In this document: piece after piece, positions 1-8,043 of the stretch | Layout of the letters: every line of letters begins with the position of its first letter | Position numbering within the stretch: the first letter of the stretch is position 1 | Assembly: GCF_000582685.1 (NCBI RefSeq) | Contig: NZ_KK073768.1 | Span: 1,117,195-1,181,194 of the forward strand | Direction of reading: 5' to 3' | Source: [Scytonema hofmanni] UTEX 2349 | GTDB taxonomy: Bacteria > Cyanobacteriota > Cyanobacteriia > Cyanobacteriales > Nostocaceae | DNA: 64,000 nucleotides | The notes under the pieces: generated by a model | The model's database searches: none | Told to the model about the DNA's origin: nothing | Seen by the model: only the letters and a program-made list of their open reading frames with translations | Program-made: the position numbers and the translations under genes

Positions 1-40
1 AAGAAATAACAGTAAAAGCATTGTTGACGTCAATTTTCAT
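1..40 (-). CDS. 5' end of an unknown gene, cut by window edge
   Basis: An ATG at 38-40 (minus strand) opens a frame reading MKIDVNNAFTVIS to the window edge. It overlaps the end of the preceding minus-strand gene by 11 bases, the tight overlap seen in the rest of this operon, so it is probably the next operon member. Only 13 codons are visible, so no function can be assigned. Confidence 0.45.
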   Translation of the reverse strand, partial: MKIDVNNAFTVIS

Positions 41-437
41 AATTAATTTCGTATTGATAGATAGAAATATTGGCGCTAATAAACCATTTGGGAACCTGGA
101 TAGAAACAAAATAATTAATGTTTAAATCTGCAAAAACTATTAAATTGAATTTCCCTAAAAACAATCTCTCACGTTCTCCTGTAAAGCTTGAGCCTAAGCC
201 AGTCGTAAGACTGCGGCTCAAGTAACCTGCATACTTCCAAATCTTGCCTACAGGAATAGTGGTAGCGACAGACACGGCAATAATAGGTTTATCAAACACA
301 ACTGGGACAATTATTTCAGTTATCTTTTCATAAATTGGTTTCCCTGCGGAATCGTTCAAGTAAGTTACAGCAGGGAAAGAATCACTATATTGCAAAGCCC
401 AACTACTTTCTATCCCCAGCTGTAAATTCCTGGTCAC
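30..437 (-). CDS. hypothetical protein of the minus-strand operon
   Basis: A 135-residue protein that I do not recognise. It starts at GTG 437, directly after the TAA stop (438-440) of the upstream frame, which suggests translational coupling. It has no clear signal peptide, although a hydrophobic stretch lies near residues 41-62. The C-terminus is rich in aromatic residues and beta-branched residues. It belongs to a run of minus-strand genes with overlaps or gaps of a few bases from 3485 down to the window start. No HIP1 site was seen in this stretch, unlike the rest of the window, so the operon may be acquired. Confidence 0.55.
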   Translation of the reverse strand: MTRNLQLGIESSWALQYSDSFPAVTYLNDSAGKPIYEKITEIIVPVVFDKPIIAVSVATTIPVGKIWKYAGYLSRSLTTGLGSSFTGERERLFLGKFNLIVFADLNINYFVSIQVPKWFISANISIYQYEINYEN

Positions 438-780
438 TTATACCCCTCGGTACATTATTAATTCAATGTGATCGCAAAATTCGCCCACAATTTCCAAAGG
501 GTCTTTTATGCCATGTAATTGCAGCTTGTCGCAGTAGTCGGCTGTAGAGATTCGATTCTCCAGCCATTCTCTTGCCGCTTTATTACATCCGATCATGCCA
601 GCGAATTCTTCATCGCTGGCATAGACATCAATTTCTACAGCAAGTAAATCAATGTCATCATCAGGAACGCAAAGTGATCAGTTGTGGCTTGATAAAGTCT
701 GTTAGAGTGTGCCCACGCTGCCGAGTATAGTCGCGTAATTTTTCAGCCCCAACAATAGATTTTACGAAAAGTTTGCAACA
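438..780 (-). pseudogene. small operon gene split by a frameshift
   Basis: Two overlapping minus-strand frames, 780-661 and 677-438, read like one protein. The first contains KLRDYTRQRGHTLTDFIKP and ends at TGA 663-661. The second contains VPDDDIDLLAVEIDVYAS and AAREWLENRISTADYCDK and ends at TAA 440-438. Neither has a good ATG start. A single frameshift around 661-677 would join them into a protein of roughly 110 residues that fills the gap between the 694-residue gene and the 135-residue gene. It could be a real mutation or a sequencing error. Function is unknown. Confidence 0.4.
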
Positions 781-804
781 CTAGAATTAATTATCTCAGT
801 GACA

Positions 805-2889
805 TCAAAAATTTTTGCCTTGGTCATCCTTTAGTCCAAGGAAGTTAAGAACGTTAGTAAATGCACCTATTAATGTTTGTCCAATATCATTAGAGAGCAT
901 TAGATGATTTTGCACTGTAGCGGCAAAGGTTAGTACCCCCAAAACTCTATCTAGTTGCAGCCATTTAAAACCATCGACTAATTTACCACTAATGCCTCCG
1001 GTAATTTGCTTGCCAAGCTTGTTATCAATTATTTTTAATAATGCTAATTGGGCAGCGTTTGCGCCTGCGTTTAACTTGTCAAATAAATTATTTGATTGAT
1101 TGTTAGTATTTTGATTGACTCCACTGCCCAAGTCATTTAGAGCTTTGGCACCACATCCCCCAGGCTGCAAAGTTCGACAAGTTCCTGTAGCGCTTGCTGT
1201 TTCGATTTGCGGAATAGTGGGGATATCGGGGCGGATTGCAGCAGCAGCCCGTGCGGGAATCAAAGGAATTAGTCCTAATATTTGGTCGAGTTTGGGAATA
1301 GCTTGCTGGTTCACTTTCTCTTGTTCTTTGATTTTTGTCGTTAAGGCACCAATATCAGCCCCGATTTTTTTCTCGTTTACTTTTACTTGCTCTAAATCAG
1401 TTCGCAAATTGTTTACACTTTTAATTAGCCCGCCAACAGCCGGATCTGAAACTTGCAATCCTTGCTGTTCAAGTTTTGCGATGCGTTGATCTACGTTGGT
1501 TGCTACGGCTGCAATTCCGCCGGATAATACCTCATCATTTTTATACAAGCGATCAACACCACTAGTAACTAAATCAGCGGTTTTTGCCCCATATCTGCCT
1601 ACCCACTCGGTAGCACTAAACTGGCTCTCAGTGACTTGTGCAAGCTTTCTTTCTACATAAGTTCTAGTCGCGCTATCCGTAGATTTAGTAATGGTTGCTT
1701 GCCTGACTTCAGCTTGTGTTACTGTTATTCCCCATCGTTTGGGATGTTCCGTTTCAATTGTTTTTATTTGAGATTGTAGGGATTGAACTTGTGCCGGAAC
1801 TTTTTCTAGTTGAGCTAATTTGGTTAAAGCAGGAGCTAAATCAACACTAACTTTTTTAACACTATCTTGAATAGTTTGAATGACTTTATCTTGAAGCGTT
1901 GGTTTAGCTTTTTCCAGATTAGTAATCTTATTTTCAGTTGTATTTAATCTACCTTGAATGATTCCAATTGTTACTTCAATCTTTGATTGAAAATTACTTG
2001 TAGCACCTTGAGTAAATTTATTAATCTGCGATTGAACATTAGCGATTTTATCTTCTAATTTAGTTCGTCCAGCGCGAGTTTCATAGAGCGCATCATTTGA
2101 TTTTTTCTTGGCGTCTGCAATTTCAGCTTCTAGTTTAGTTCGCCCTGCGCGGGTTTCATACAGCGCATCATTTGATTTTTTCTTGGCATCTGCGATTGAA
2201 TCTCTAATTGCAGGCTGCTGTTTTTCAAGTCCATAAATCCTATCTCTAACTTTTTGGTTCTCTAGTTCAGCTTTATTTATCTGCTCTTGTTGCTTACGAA
2301 TTAAAGCTGTATTAGCTAAAGCTCTTCCGTTGAGCTTGGTTAAATCTTCGCTGATTAAATTATTATTTTTATCTTGAGTATCTTGTACAAAATTAGATAC
2401 CCAGGCAGCAAAGGCAGTTATTCCGGCTTGCGCTCCCATAATCGCTAAAGCACCGAGCATGTTACTAGCGCCTAAAGCTTTAGCTGCTGTATTTGCGCCG
2501 GGAACTTTCTTTAAAACAGTATCTATTACTTTCTTGCTATCTTCTGCTACTTTTTTTGTCTTATCTAATAATTTTTTACTCTCCTTCGCTAATTTCGTGC
2601 TTTCCTTCGCTAATTTTGTCGCTTCTTTGGCTGCTTTTTGAGCTTCTTTAGCAAGCCTCGCTTCTGTTTGAATCTTTTTTATATCCTGTGTGGTGAAATA
2701 CCCTTCCCTAAAGAAAGTCGCCGCTCTACTAAGCTTTTTAAATTCCGCATCGGGTAGTTTCGTTGTACCCTTTGGTAATTTTATATTCCAATCTGCAAAC
2801 TTGTATTTGCTTGTTTTAACAACTCTACCAACAACATTTAAACCTTGCTCTAATAGTGCTTTTGTAGCCGGACTTGGTGGTACACCCAT
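805..2889 (-). CDS. large coiled-coil protein, possibly structural
   Basis: This 694-residue protein is not a family I can name. The N-terminal part (about 70-125) is a Lys/Ala/Glu-rich helix with repeated KLAKES-type units. A hydrophobic segment follows at about 137-165 and could insert in a membrane. Residues about 195-330 are predicted coiled coil and contain an exact-looking 25-residue tandem duplication (DAKKKSNDALYETRAG...). The C-terminal 90 residues are hydrophobic and Gly/Leu-rich. The long helix with hydrophobic patches resembles phage tape-measure or other structural proteins of mobile elements, but that is only an analogy. It starts at ATG 2889, one base after the stop of the upstream gene, so co-transcription is likely. 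Confidence 0.7.
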   Translation of the reverse strand: MGVPPSPATKALLEQGLNVVGRVVKTSKYKFADWNIKLPKGTTKLPDAEFKKLSRAATFFREGYFTTQDIKKIQTEARLAKEAQKAAKEATKLAKESTKLAKESKKLLDKTKKVAEDSKKVIDTVLKKVPGANTAAKALGASNMLGALAIMGAQAGITAFAAWVSNFVQDTQDKNNNLISEDLTKLNGRALANTALIRKQQEQINKAELENQKVRDRIYGLEKQQPAIRDSIADAKKKSNDALYETRAGRTKLEAEIADAKKKSNDALYETRAGRTKLEDKIANVQSQINKFTQGATSNFQSKIEVTIGIIQGRLNTTENKITNLEKAKPTLQDKVIQTIQDSVKKVSVDLAPALTKLAQLEKVPAQVQSLQSQIKTIETEHPKRWGITVTQAEVRQATITKSTDSATRTYVERKLAQVTESQFSATEWVGRYGAKTADLVTSGVDRLYKNDEVLSGGIAAVATNVDQRIAKLEQQGLQVSDPAVGGLIKSVNNLRTDLEQVKVNEKKIGADIGALTTKIKEQEKVNQQAIPKLDQILGLIPLIPARAAAAIRPDIPTIPQIETASATGTCRTLQPGGCGAKALNDLGSGVNQNTNNQSNNLFDKLNAGANAAQLALLKIIDNKLGKQITGGISGKLVDGFKWLQLDRVLGVLTFAATVQNHLMLSNDIGQTLIGAFTNVLNFLGLKDDQGKNF

Positions 2890-2890
2890 A

Positions 2891-3208
2891 TTATTTAAAC
2901 AAATTGAATAAGTTAGTAAACATGGTTATCGAGCTAAATAGTTTATTTAAAATACCATCAGCAGAATCTAATAAATCACCAAAAAATCCGCCAATTTCTT
3001 TTACCTTGTCGGTGATTAACTTAATCTCTTCGTCTAGTTTATTGATGTATTTTTCTATAGCATCTAATCGTTTTCTTAATTCTGACAAGTCATTATCTTT
3101 GGGGTTTTTATCTTTGTTATCACAGCACTCCCTCTGTCTCCTCTCCAAGCCATCAATCTTTGCTGCCAAGTTAGCCAAGGCTGCATCAATTTCTTTACAA
3201 TCAGCCAT
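2891..3208 (-). CDS. small coiled-coil protein
   Basis: A 105-residue protein. The first 30 residues form a short helix ending in a Cys-rich RQRECCDNKDK turn. Residues about 40-75 form a heptad-like coiled coil (LRKRLDAIEKYINKL), and the C-terminus is amphipathic and rich in Phe and Leu. It has no signal peptide and no match I recognise. It lies four bases after the Cys-rich 90-residue gene and one base before the 694-residue coiled-coil gene, so the three are probably translated from one message and may form one assembly. Confidence 0.65.
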   Translation of the reverse strand: MADCKEIDAALANLAAKIDGLERRQRECCDNKDKNPKDNDLSELRKRLDAIEKYINKLDEEIKLITDKVKEIGGFFGDLLDSADGILNKLFSSITMFTNLFNLFK

Positions 3209-3212
3209 AGTT

Positions 3213-3485
3213 TCACCTGATTTTATTAGCTAAACTATTTATTTTATTAGCAGTACTTTTACACGGTACACAGCAATAGCCAGGATAAGCATTGGTTTCA
3301 CAACGAACATGGTCTGGGGGGCAATTTTCATCGGAAGCTATTTCAAAGCTGCACTTAGTCCCCTTCTCGCTTCTATAAACCACTCCACTTTCAGTTGTTG
3401 CGATTATCTGACACCCACTGACTAAGCAACTATCACAATTACCGCTTACCTTTCCTTGGTCGTTAAATACCGTTACCGCGCTCAC
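3213..3485 (-). CDS. cysteine-rich small protein, first gene of the operon
   Basis: A 90-residue protein with nine cysteines at 17, 20, 25, 45, 55, 62, 71, 72 and 75, including CDSCLVSGC near the N-terminus and CCVPC near the C-terminus. There is no signal peptide, so zinc binding is as plausible as disulfides. The start appears to be GTG at 3485; no in-frame ATG lies upstream. It is the most upstream visible gene of the minus-strand operon. Function is unknown. Confidence 0.6.
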   Translation of the reverse strand: MSAVTVFNDQGKVSGNCDSCLVSGCQIIATTESGVVYRSEKGTKCSFEIASDENCPPDHVRCETNAYPGYCCVPCKSTANKINSLANKIR

Positions 3486-3631
3486 AAATCGGGCATTAAA
3501 GTAATTAAATTCATCCTAGTACGCCCTTGCCAAAGTTGTTTACAGCCTTGAGAGTGAGTTAGGCTAAGTGCCTTTGGGTGATTCGCAGGCTCTTGTACGA
3601 GGAATATCGGTTACACAAACAACCACGCCCA

Positions 3632-4300
3632 ATGCAACAGAATAAAAGAATTTTGGGACTTGATGTTAGCAAGTCCTCAGTTTCTGCGTGCTTACTCGAA
3701 AGTAAGCCGAATGACCCACGGCATTTTTATTACGAATGTCCGTTTAAATTGTTTAGCGCCAACAGTGCAGGAATAAAAGCACTGTTGGCGCTAAAACCGG
3801 ACATTGCAATTATGGAGCCAACGGGGGTAAATTACTCGCGTCTTTGGGGTACGCACCTTGCCCGCGCCGGGGTTGAGGTGCGTTTAGTCGGACATAAAGA
3901 AATGAGAAATTATCGGGAACACCATTTAAATTTACCAGACAAGGATGATGACGCAGACGCCCTCGCACTCGCTTGTTACTACTTTGATTATTGCGACTCC
4001 CCCAGGCGCTTTGTCCAAATCAGGGACTTCACTACAACCCGCATCAGAGAACTGGTGCTGAGGCTTGCTCACCTCAATCGAGTGCAAAGCCCAATCATTA
4101 ATCGCTTGCGTCAGGATTTAGCTTGGCAGTTCCCCGAAATCGCACATGTAAATTCCCGGCGGGCAATTGATGGTGACGTGCCTTTGCTCTGGGGTTGGTT
4201 GTGTGGTGAACGCGAAAGCAAGCGATATGATAATTTGCGCGATCGCGCATCTCCGCCAAGGCTGCTAAGTTACTGTTTAGGGAATTGGTTAAAGTACTAG
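3632..4300 (+). pseudogene. IS110-type transposase, C-terminally truncated
   Basis: The N-terminal half matches the RuvC-like DEDD catalytic domain of IS110-family transposases: LGLDVSKSS (first Asp, residue 11 from the ATG at 3632), IMEPTG (Glu) and the Asp-rich KDDDADALA motif. IS110 enzymes normally continue for more than 300 residues, with a second domain carrying a catalytic Ser. Here the frame ends at 4300 after about 223 residues and that domain is absent, so this is a remnant. A GTG at 3578 could give a longer N-terminus, but the ATG fits the family better. It sits between the unknown operon and dapL and may mark the edge of an inserted segment. Confidence 0.75.
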
Positions 4301-4391
4301 AGTGAATAATGTTGCACAATATTGAGGTTCCACTAACGTCACGCACTCCCTGGCTGATATCTATCGTATACGGTGTTTGTCGCAATCTACT

Positions 4392-5627
4392 ATGGCAAAA
4401 ATTAACAACAATTACCTTAAGCTCAAAGCAGGCTATCTATTCCCCGAAATTGCTCGACGAGTCAATGCTTTCGCGGAGGCAAACAGTGATGCAAATATCA
4501 TTCGGTTAGGTATTGGTGATGTCACCGAACCTTTACCTGAAGCTTGTCGCACAGCTATGATTAAAGCTGTCGAAGAAATGGGCGAGCGCTCTACCTTTAA
4601 AGGCTATGGTCCGGAACAAGGTTATGCCTGGTTGCGAGAGAAAATTGCTTTACATGACTTTCAATCTCGCGGATGTGAGGTTGATGCATCGGAAATTTTC
4701 ATTTCTGACGGTTCTAAGTGCGACACGGGCAATATTCTGGATATCTTTGGTAATGATAATGCGATCGCTGTCACCGATCCTGTTTATCCGGTGTATGTAG
4801 ATACCAATGTCATGGCTGGACATACGGGAGAAGCTAATGATAAAGGTGAATTTGAAGGCTTTGTCTATCTGCCAATTACGGCTGAGAATAACTTTACTGC
4901 CGAAATTCCTGACAAGAAAATCGATTTAATTTATCTTTGCTTTCCCAATAATCCCACCGGGGCAACTGCTAGTAAAGAACATCTCAAGGCTTGGGTGGAT
5001 TATGCTAAATCTCATAACTCGATCATCTTCTTTGATGCAGCTTACGAAGCGTTTATCACCGATTCTCAGATTCCCCACTCGATTTATGAAATTGAAGGTG
5101 CAAGAGATTGTGCGATCGAGTTTCGCTCTTTCTCCAAAAATGCCGGCTTTACGGGTACTCGTTGTGCCTTAACGGTTGTGCCGAAGACACTGAAAGGCAA
5201 AGCTGCTGATGGTTCTGATGTGGAACTGTGGAAGTTGTGGAATCGCCGCCAATCTACTAAGTTTAATGGAGTGTCTTATATTGTCCAACGGGGAGCGGAG
5301 GCAGTTTACTCCGAGGAAGGGATAGCACAAACTAAGGCACTTGTCAAGTTTTATATGGAAAATGCGAAAATAATTCGCAAGCAACTGACAGCAGCCGGAT
5401 TGCAGGTCTATGGCGGCATAAATGCGCCTTACGTCTGGGTGAAAACACCTAATAATTTGTCGAGTTGGGATTTCTTCGATAAATTGTTGCAAACTGTAAA
5501 CGTTGTGGGAACACCCGGTTCTGGTTTTGGTGCTGCGGGTGAAGGTTACTTTCGGATTTCGGCATTTAATAGTCGGGAAAACGTAGAAGAGGCGATGAAA
5601 CGGATAACCGAGAAGTTTAAAATGTAG
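4392..5627 (+). CDS. dapL: LL-diaminopimelate aminotransferase
   Basis: Converts tetrahydrodipicolinate to LL-2,6-diaminopimelate in one transamination step for lysine and peptidoglycan synthesis (EC 2.6.1.83), the route used by cyanobacteria and plants. The protein has 411 residues, the family's usual length, and begins MAKINNNYLKLKAGYLFPE, a hallmark N-terminus. The PLP lysine is K249 in FSKNAGFTGTR, and the fold-type I motif PNNPTG is present. ATG 4392 was chosen over an in-frame TTG at 4377. The end of this gene has been duplicated downstream with the next gene (see 5553-7119). Confidence 0.96.
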   Translation: MAKINNNYLKLKAGYLFPEIARRVNAFAEANSDANIIRLGIGDVTEPLPEACRTAMIKAVEEMGERSTFKGYGPEQGYAWLREKIALHDFQSRGCEVDASEIFISDGSKCDTGNILDIFGNDNAIAVTDPVYPVYVDTNVMAGHTGEANDKGEFEGFVYLPITAENNFTAEIPDKKIDLIYLCFPNNPTGATASKEHLKAWVDYAKSHNSIIFFDAAYEAFITDSQIPHSIYEIEGARDCAIEFRSFSKNAGFTGTRCALTVVPKTLKGKAADGSDVELWKLWNRRQSTKFNGVSYIVQRGAEAVYSEEGIAQTKALVKFYMENAKIIRKQLTAAGLQVYGGINAPYVWVKTPNNLSSWDFFDKLLQTVNVVGTPGSGFGAAGEGYFRISAFNSRENVEEAMKRITEKFKM

Positions 5628-5657
5628 AAATTTGGGGTGGGCGATCGCTCTATTAAT

Positions 5658-5690
5658 GTAGGGTGCGTTACTACGAAGAGCGCACCCTAC
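5658..5690. terminator. 10-bp stem hairpin, repeat or terminator
   Basis: GTAGGGTGCG and CGCACCCTAC form a perfect 10-bp stem 31 bases after the dapL stop. There is no T-run. The same hairpin occurs in the second duplication unit at 6446-6477. It may act as a terminator but also belongs to a repeat type common in cyanobacteria. Confidence 0.5.
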
Positions 5691-5722
5691 AAACTCAAGG
5701 TTTTAAGGAGTAATTGCTGATT

Positions 5723-6289
5723 ATGTTATCAACTCAGGTATCTTCAAACCTTTCGCTAGAAGAGTTTCTGAAATTACCCGAAACAAAACCGGCTAGTGAA
5801 TATATCGACGGACGCATCTACCAAAAGCCAATGGCACAGGGAAAACATAGTACAATTCAAATTCGTTTAGCTACTGCTATTAATCAGATTGCAATCAATC
5901 AAAAAATAGCTTATGCATTTCCAGAATTACGCTGCACATTTGCGGGACGCTCTTTAGTTCCAGATATTGCTGTGTTTGAATGGGAAAGAATTCCTCTTGA
6001 TGCCAAAGGCAGAGTAGCTAATAAATTTGAAATTTATCCAGATTGGATAATTGAAATTCTTTCTCCCGAACAATCTCCAAACCGAGTTATCCGTAAAATT
6101 ACATTTTCTATACAAAATGGTACAAAGCTAGGTTGGTTTCTTGACCCCGAAGATGAATCTGTAATGATTTTTCAACCTAACCAACTACCAGAAATTAAAG
6201 AAGGACAAGATATTTTACCAGTTCTCAGTGTATTAAGAGACTGGCAATTATCTGTTGCAGATGTATTCGCTTGGTTGAGTTTTACATAA
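5723..6289 (+). CDS. Uma2 family putative nuclease, copy 1
   Basis: An Uma2 (DUF820) protein of 188 residues from ATG 5723. The family is predicted to have a PD-(D/E)XK nuclease fold. Visible core motifs are the N-terminal SLEEFLKLPETKPASEYIDG, then LVPDIAVFEWERI and PDWIIEILSPEQSPNRV, which carry the conserved Asp and Glu. The family's biological role is not established. AAGGAG lies at 5705-5710, and an in-frame TTG at 5714 is a less likely start. It is nearly identical to the next gene except for a block at about residues 38-66. Confidence 0.85.
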   Translation: MLSTQVSSNLSLEEFLKLPETKPASEYIDGRIYQKPMAQGKHSTIQIRLATAINQIAINQKIAYAFPELRCTFAGRSLVPDIAVFEWERIPLDAKGRVANKFEIYPDWIIEILSPEQSPNRVIRKITFSIQNGTKLGWFLDPEDESVMIFQPNQLPEIKEGQDILPVLSVLRDWQLSVADVFAWLSFT

Positions 6290-6331
6290 AAAATTGTTAA
6301 GAATAATTGCAGATGGCTGGCGGTTGAAATC

Positions 6332-7119
6332 GGATTTCGGCATTTAATAGCCGGGAGAACGTGGAAGAAGCGAGGAAACGGATTACCGAAAAGTTTAAAG
6401 TTTAATAATCGGGGTGGGTAATCGCTCTTTGATCGCTTTATTAATGTAGGGTGCGTTACTACGAAGAGCGCACCCTAAAAACTCAAGGTTTTAAGGAGTA
6501 ATTGCTGATTATGCTATCAACTCAGGTATCTTCAAACCTTTCGCTAGAAAAGTTTCTGAAATTGTCAGAAACAAAACCGGCTAGTGAATATATCGACGGA
6601 CGCATCTACCAAAAGCCAATGCCACAGGGAAAACATAGTACAATTCAAACCGAATTAGTCTCTGCCATCAATCAAGTTGGTAAACAACAAAAATTAGCTT
6701 ATGCTTTTACTGAATTACGCTGTACATTTGCGGGACGCTCTTTAGTTCCAGATATTGCTGTGTTTGAATGGGAAAGAATTCCTCTTGATGCCAAAGGCAG
6801 AGTAGCTAATAAATTTGAAATTTATCCAGATTGGATAATTGAAATTCTTTCTCCCGAACAATCTCCAAACCGAGTTATCCGTAAAATTACATTTTCTATC
6901 CAAAATGGTACAAAGCTAGGTTGGTTTCTTGACCCCGAAGATGAATCTGTAATGGTTTTTCAACCTAACCAACTACCAGAAATTAAAGAAGGACAAGATA
7001 TTTTACCAGTTCTTAGTGTATTAGGAGACTGGCAATTATCAGTTGCAGATGTATTCGCTTGGTTAAGTTTTACATAAAAAATTGTTAAGAATAATTGCAT
7101 ATGGTTGGCGGTTAGAATC
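6332..7119. repeat. tandem duplication, unit 2
   Basis: Second copy of the dapL 3' end, the hairpin (6446-6477) and the Uma2 gene. It begins at the same ATTTCGGCATTTAATAG sequence as unit 1 and ends in the shared AATTGTTAAGAATAATTGC stretch. The right edge is approximate. Confidence 0.8.
6511..7077 (+). CDS. Uma2 family putative nuclease, copy 2
   Basis: The duplicated partner of the gene at 5723, with the same length (188 residues), the same AAGGAG upstream and the same core motifs (LVPDIAVFEWERI, PDWIIEILSPEQ). The two proteins match almost perfectly from residue 68 to the end. They differ clearly at about residues 38-66 (IQIRLATAINQIAINQKIA against IQTELVSAINQVGKQQKLA). That clustering suggests recombination with a third Uma2 copy. 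The predicted PD-(D/E)XK nuclease role comes from the family, not from this sequence alone. Confidence 0.85.
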   Translation: MLSTQVSSNLSLEKFLKLSETKPASEYIDGRIYQKPMPQGKHSTIQTELVSAINQVGKQQKLAYAFTELRCTFAGRSLVPDIAVFEWERIPLDAKGRVANKFEIYPDWIIEILSPEQSPNRVIRKITFSIQNGTKLGWFLDPEDESVMVFQPNQLPEIKEGQDILPVLSVLGDWQLSVADVFAWLSFT

Positions 7120-7178
7120 TGTATTAAAATTCAACAAAGATATCTCCAGAAATTAATTATGCGTTTCCCGAAACCCTT

Positions 7179-7207
7179 GTAGAGAGGTAGCAATGCTACG
7201 TCTCTAT
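7179..7207. repeat. dispersed palindrome, TAGCA/TGCTA type
   Basis: GTAGAGAGGTAGCAATGCTACGTCTCTAT is an imperfect palindrome of the family also seen at 17786-17809, 32391-32419 and 63083-63111. It lies downstream of Uma2 copy 2 and downstream of the convergent cobH/cbiC gene, so it could serve as a two-way terminator. Confidence 0.5.
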
Positions 7208-7239
7208 GTCTTTTATGGAGATGTCTAAAGGTTAATTTT

Positions 7240-7869
7240 TTAATTTACCTTATTTGCGTTCTGCCCGTAAGCCTGCCAAGCTAAATCTACCAGACCGTCG
7301 GCGATCGCTGCTGCAATTACAGCATTACCTTTGCGACTATCAAGTGTAATATTAGGTACGAGAGAATCTTGCAAACGTTCTTTAGCAGAATCCACATTTA
7401 CAAATCCGGCTGGGGTAGCGATGATTAAAGCTGGTCGAATTTCTTCCGCTTCAATTAAATCAACTAGTGCTGTGAGAGCGGTTTGCGCTTGACCGACAAT
7501 ATAAATGCCTTCTGGGTAACGTTTAGCTAAAGTTTCAATTCCCCAGGCAACACGAGTTTTGTCTTTTTGGGGACGCGTCAGCGCTTCCATGCTGCAATAC
7601 ACCGGATTGGCAAAAGTATTTTGAATGTGTTGTGCGATACCCACTTGTACCATTGGTACATCTACAACAATCGTGGTACGTGCCGCTAGTGCTGCTGCTC
7701 CCGCTTGCAAAGCACGCTCAGAAAAACGAATCAAAGACTTATACTCAAAGTCAGCTGTCGCATAAATTACCCGTCGGACAATTTCATACTCTGCGGGTGA
7801 AAAGACATGTTCGCCAATTTCACTATCAATAATTGCCAAACTTTGAGCATCAGTTAGGTGCCATTCCAT
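7240..7869 (-). CDS. cobH: precorrin-8X methylmutase
   Basis: Moves the methyl group from C-11 to C-12 of precorrin-8X to form hydrogenobyrinate (or the cobalt equivalent, CbiC) in cobalamin synthesis. The family signature is clear: MEWHLTDAQSLAIIDSE, GAAALAARTTIVVDVPMV, VGQAQTALTALVDLIE, IATPAGFVN and GNAVIAAAIADGLVDLAW. ATG 7869 gives 209 residues, the normal size; an upstream frame to 7932 adds 21 unconserved residues. Known enzymes have a catalytic His in the VRRVI(H)ATADFEY context, whereas this protein has Tyr at residue 36. I believe this may be usual for the cyanobacterial branch. The symbol could equally be cbiC. Confidence 0.88.
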   Translation of the reverse strand: MEWHLTDAQSLAIIDSEIGEHVFSPAEYEIVRRVIYATADFEYKSLIRFSERALQAGAAALAARTTIVVDVPMVQVGIAQHIQNTFANPVYCSMEALTRPQKDKTRVAWGIETLAKRYPEGIYIVGQAQTALTALVDLIEAEEIRPALIIATPAGFVNVDSAKERLQDSLVPNITLDSRKGNAVIAAAIADGLVDLAWQAYGQNANKVN

Positions 7870-7935
7870 CGGTATCAGCTTCTCTAGAGCTTTCAGCTTA
7901 CAGCTTATCAGTAATAGAGAGTTAGGAGTCAAAAG

Positions 7936-7976
7936 TCAATGGTCAAAAATCAATGGTCAATGGTCAATGGTCAGGA
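7936..7976. repeat. short TCAATGG tandem repeat
   Basis: Four or five imperfect copies of TCAATGGTCA lie just upstream of the cobH start region. They are low-complexity and have no evident function. Confidence 0.5.
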
Positions 7977-8005
7977 GTGAGCAATTAATTAAAAATTCAT
8001 AATTC

Positions 8006-8033
8006 GTAAAGACGCGACCGATCGCGTCTTTAC
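8006..8033 (-). terminator. 12-bp perfect stem hairpin
   Basis: GTAAAGACGCGA and TCGCGTCTTTAC form a perfect 12-bp stem with a 4-base loop. It lies 11 bases beyond the stop of the minus-strand TPM gene, so it probably ends that transcript. The arms resemble other dispersed GACG palindromes in the window. Confidence 0.55.
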
Positions 8034-8043
8034 AACTCAGCAC

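Larger units (their letters stand above)
5553..6331. repeat. tandem duplication, unit 1 (dapL 3' end plus Uma2)
   Basis: Unit 1 starts at the last 25 codons of dapL, continues through a hairpin at 5658-5690 and the Uma2 gene, and ends just after it. Unit 2 (about 6332-7119) repeats the same order. The copy of the dapL tail in unit 2 still reads ISAFNSRENVEEARKRITEKFK but has no gene in front of it. Confidence 0.85.

Noticed and set aside
3578..3631. GTG start 18 codons upstream for the IS110-type transposase
   Set aside because: Family members begin close to the LGLDVSK motif, matching ATG 3632.
7870..7932. N-terminal extension of the precorrin-8X methylmutase
   Set aside because: The extra 21 residues are not family-like and overlap a TCAATGG repeat edge; ATG 7869 gives the normal length.
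7870..8005. Cobalamin riboswitch upstream of cobH/cbiC
   Set aside because: The spacer is too short and filled with TCAATGG repeats and a palindrome; no B12-box-like sequence was seen.
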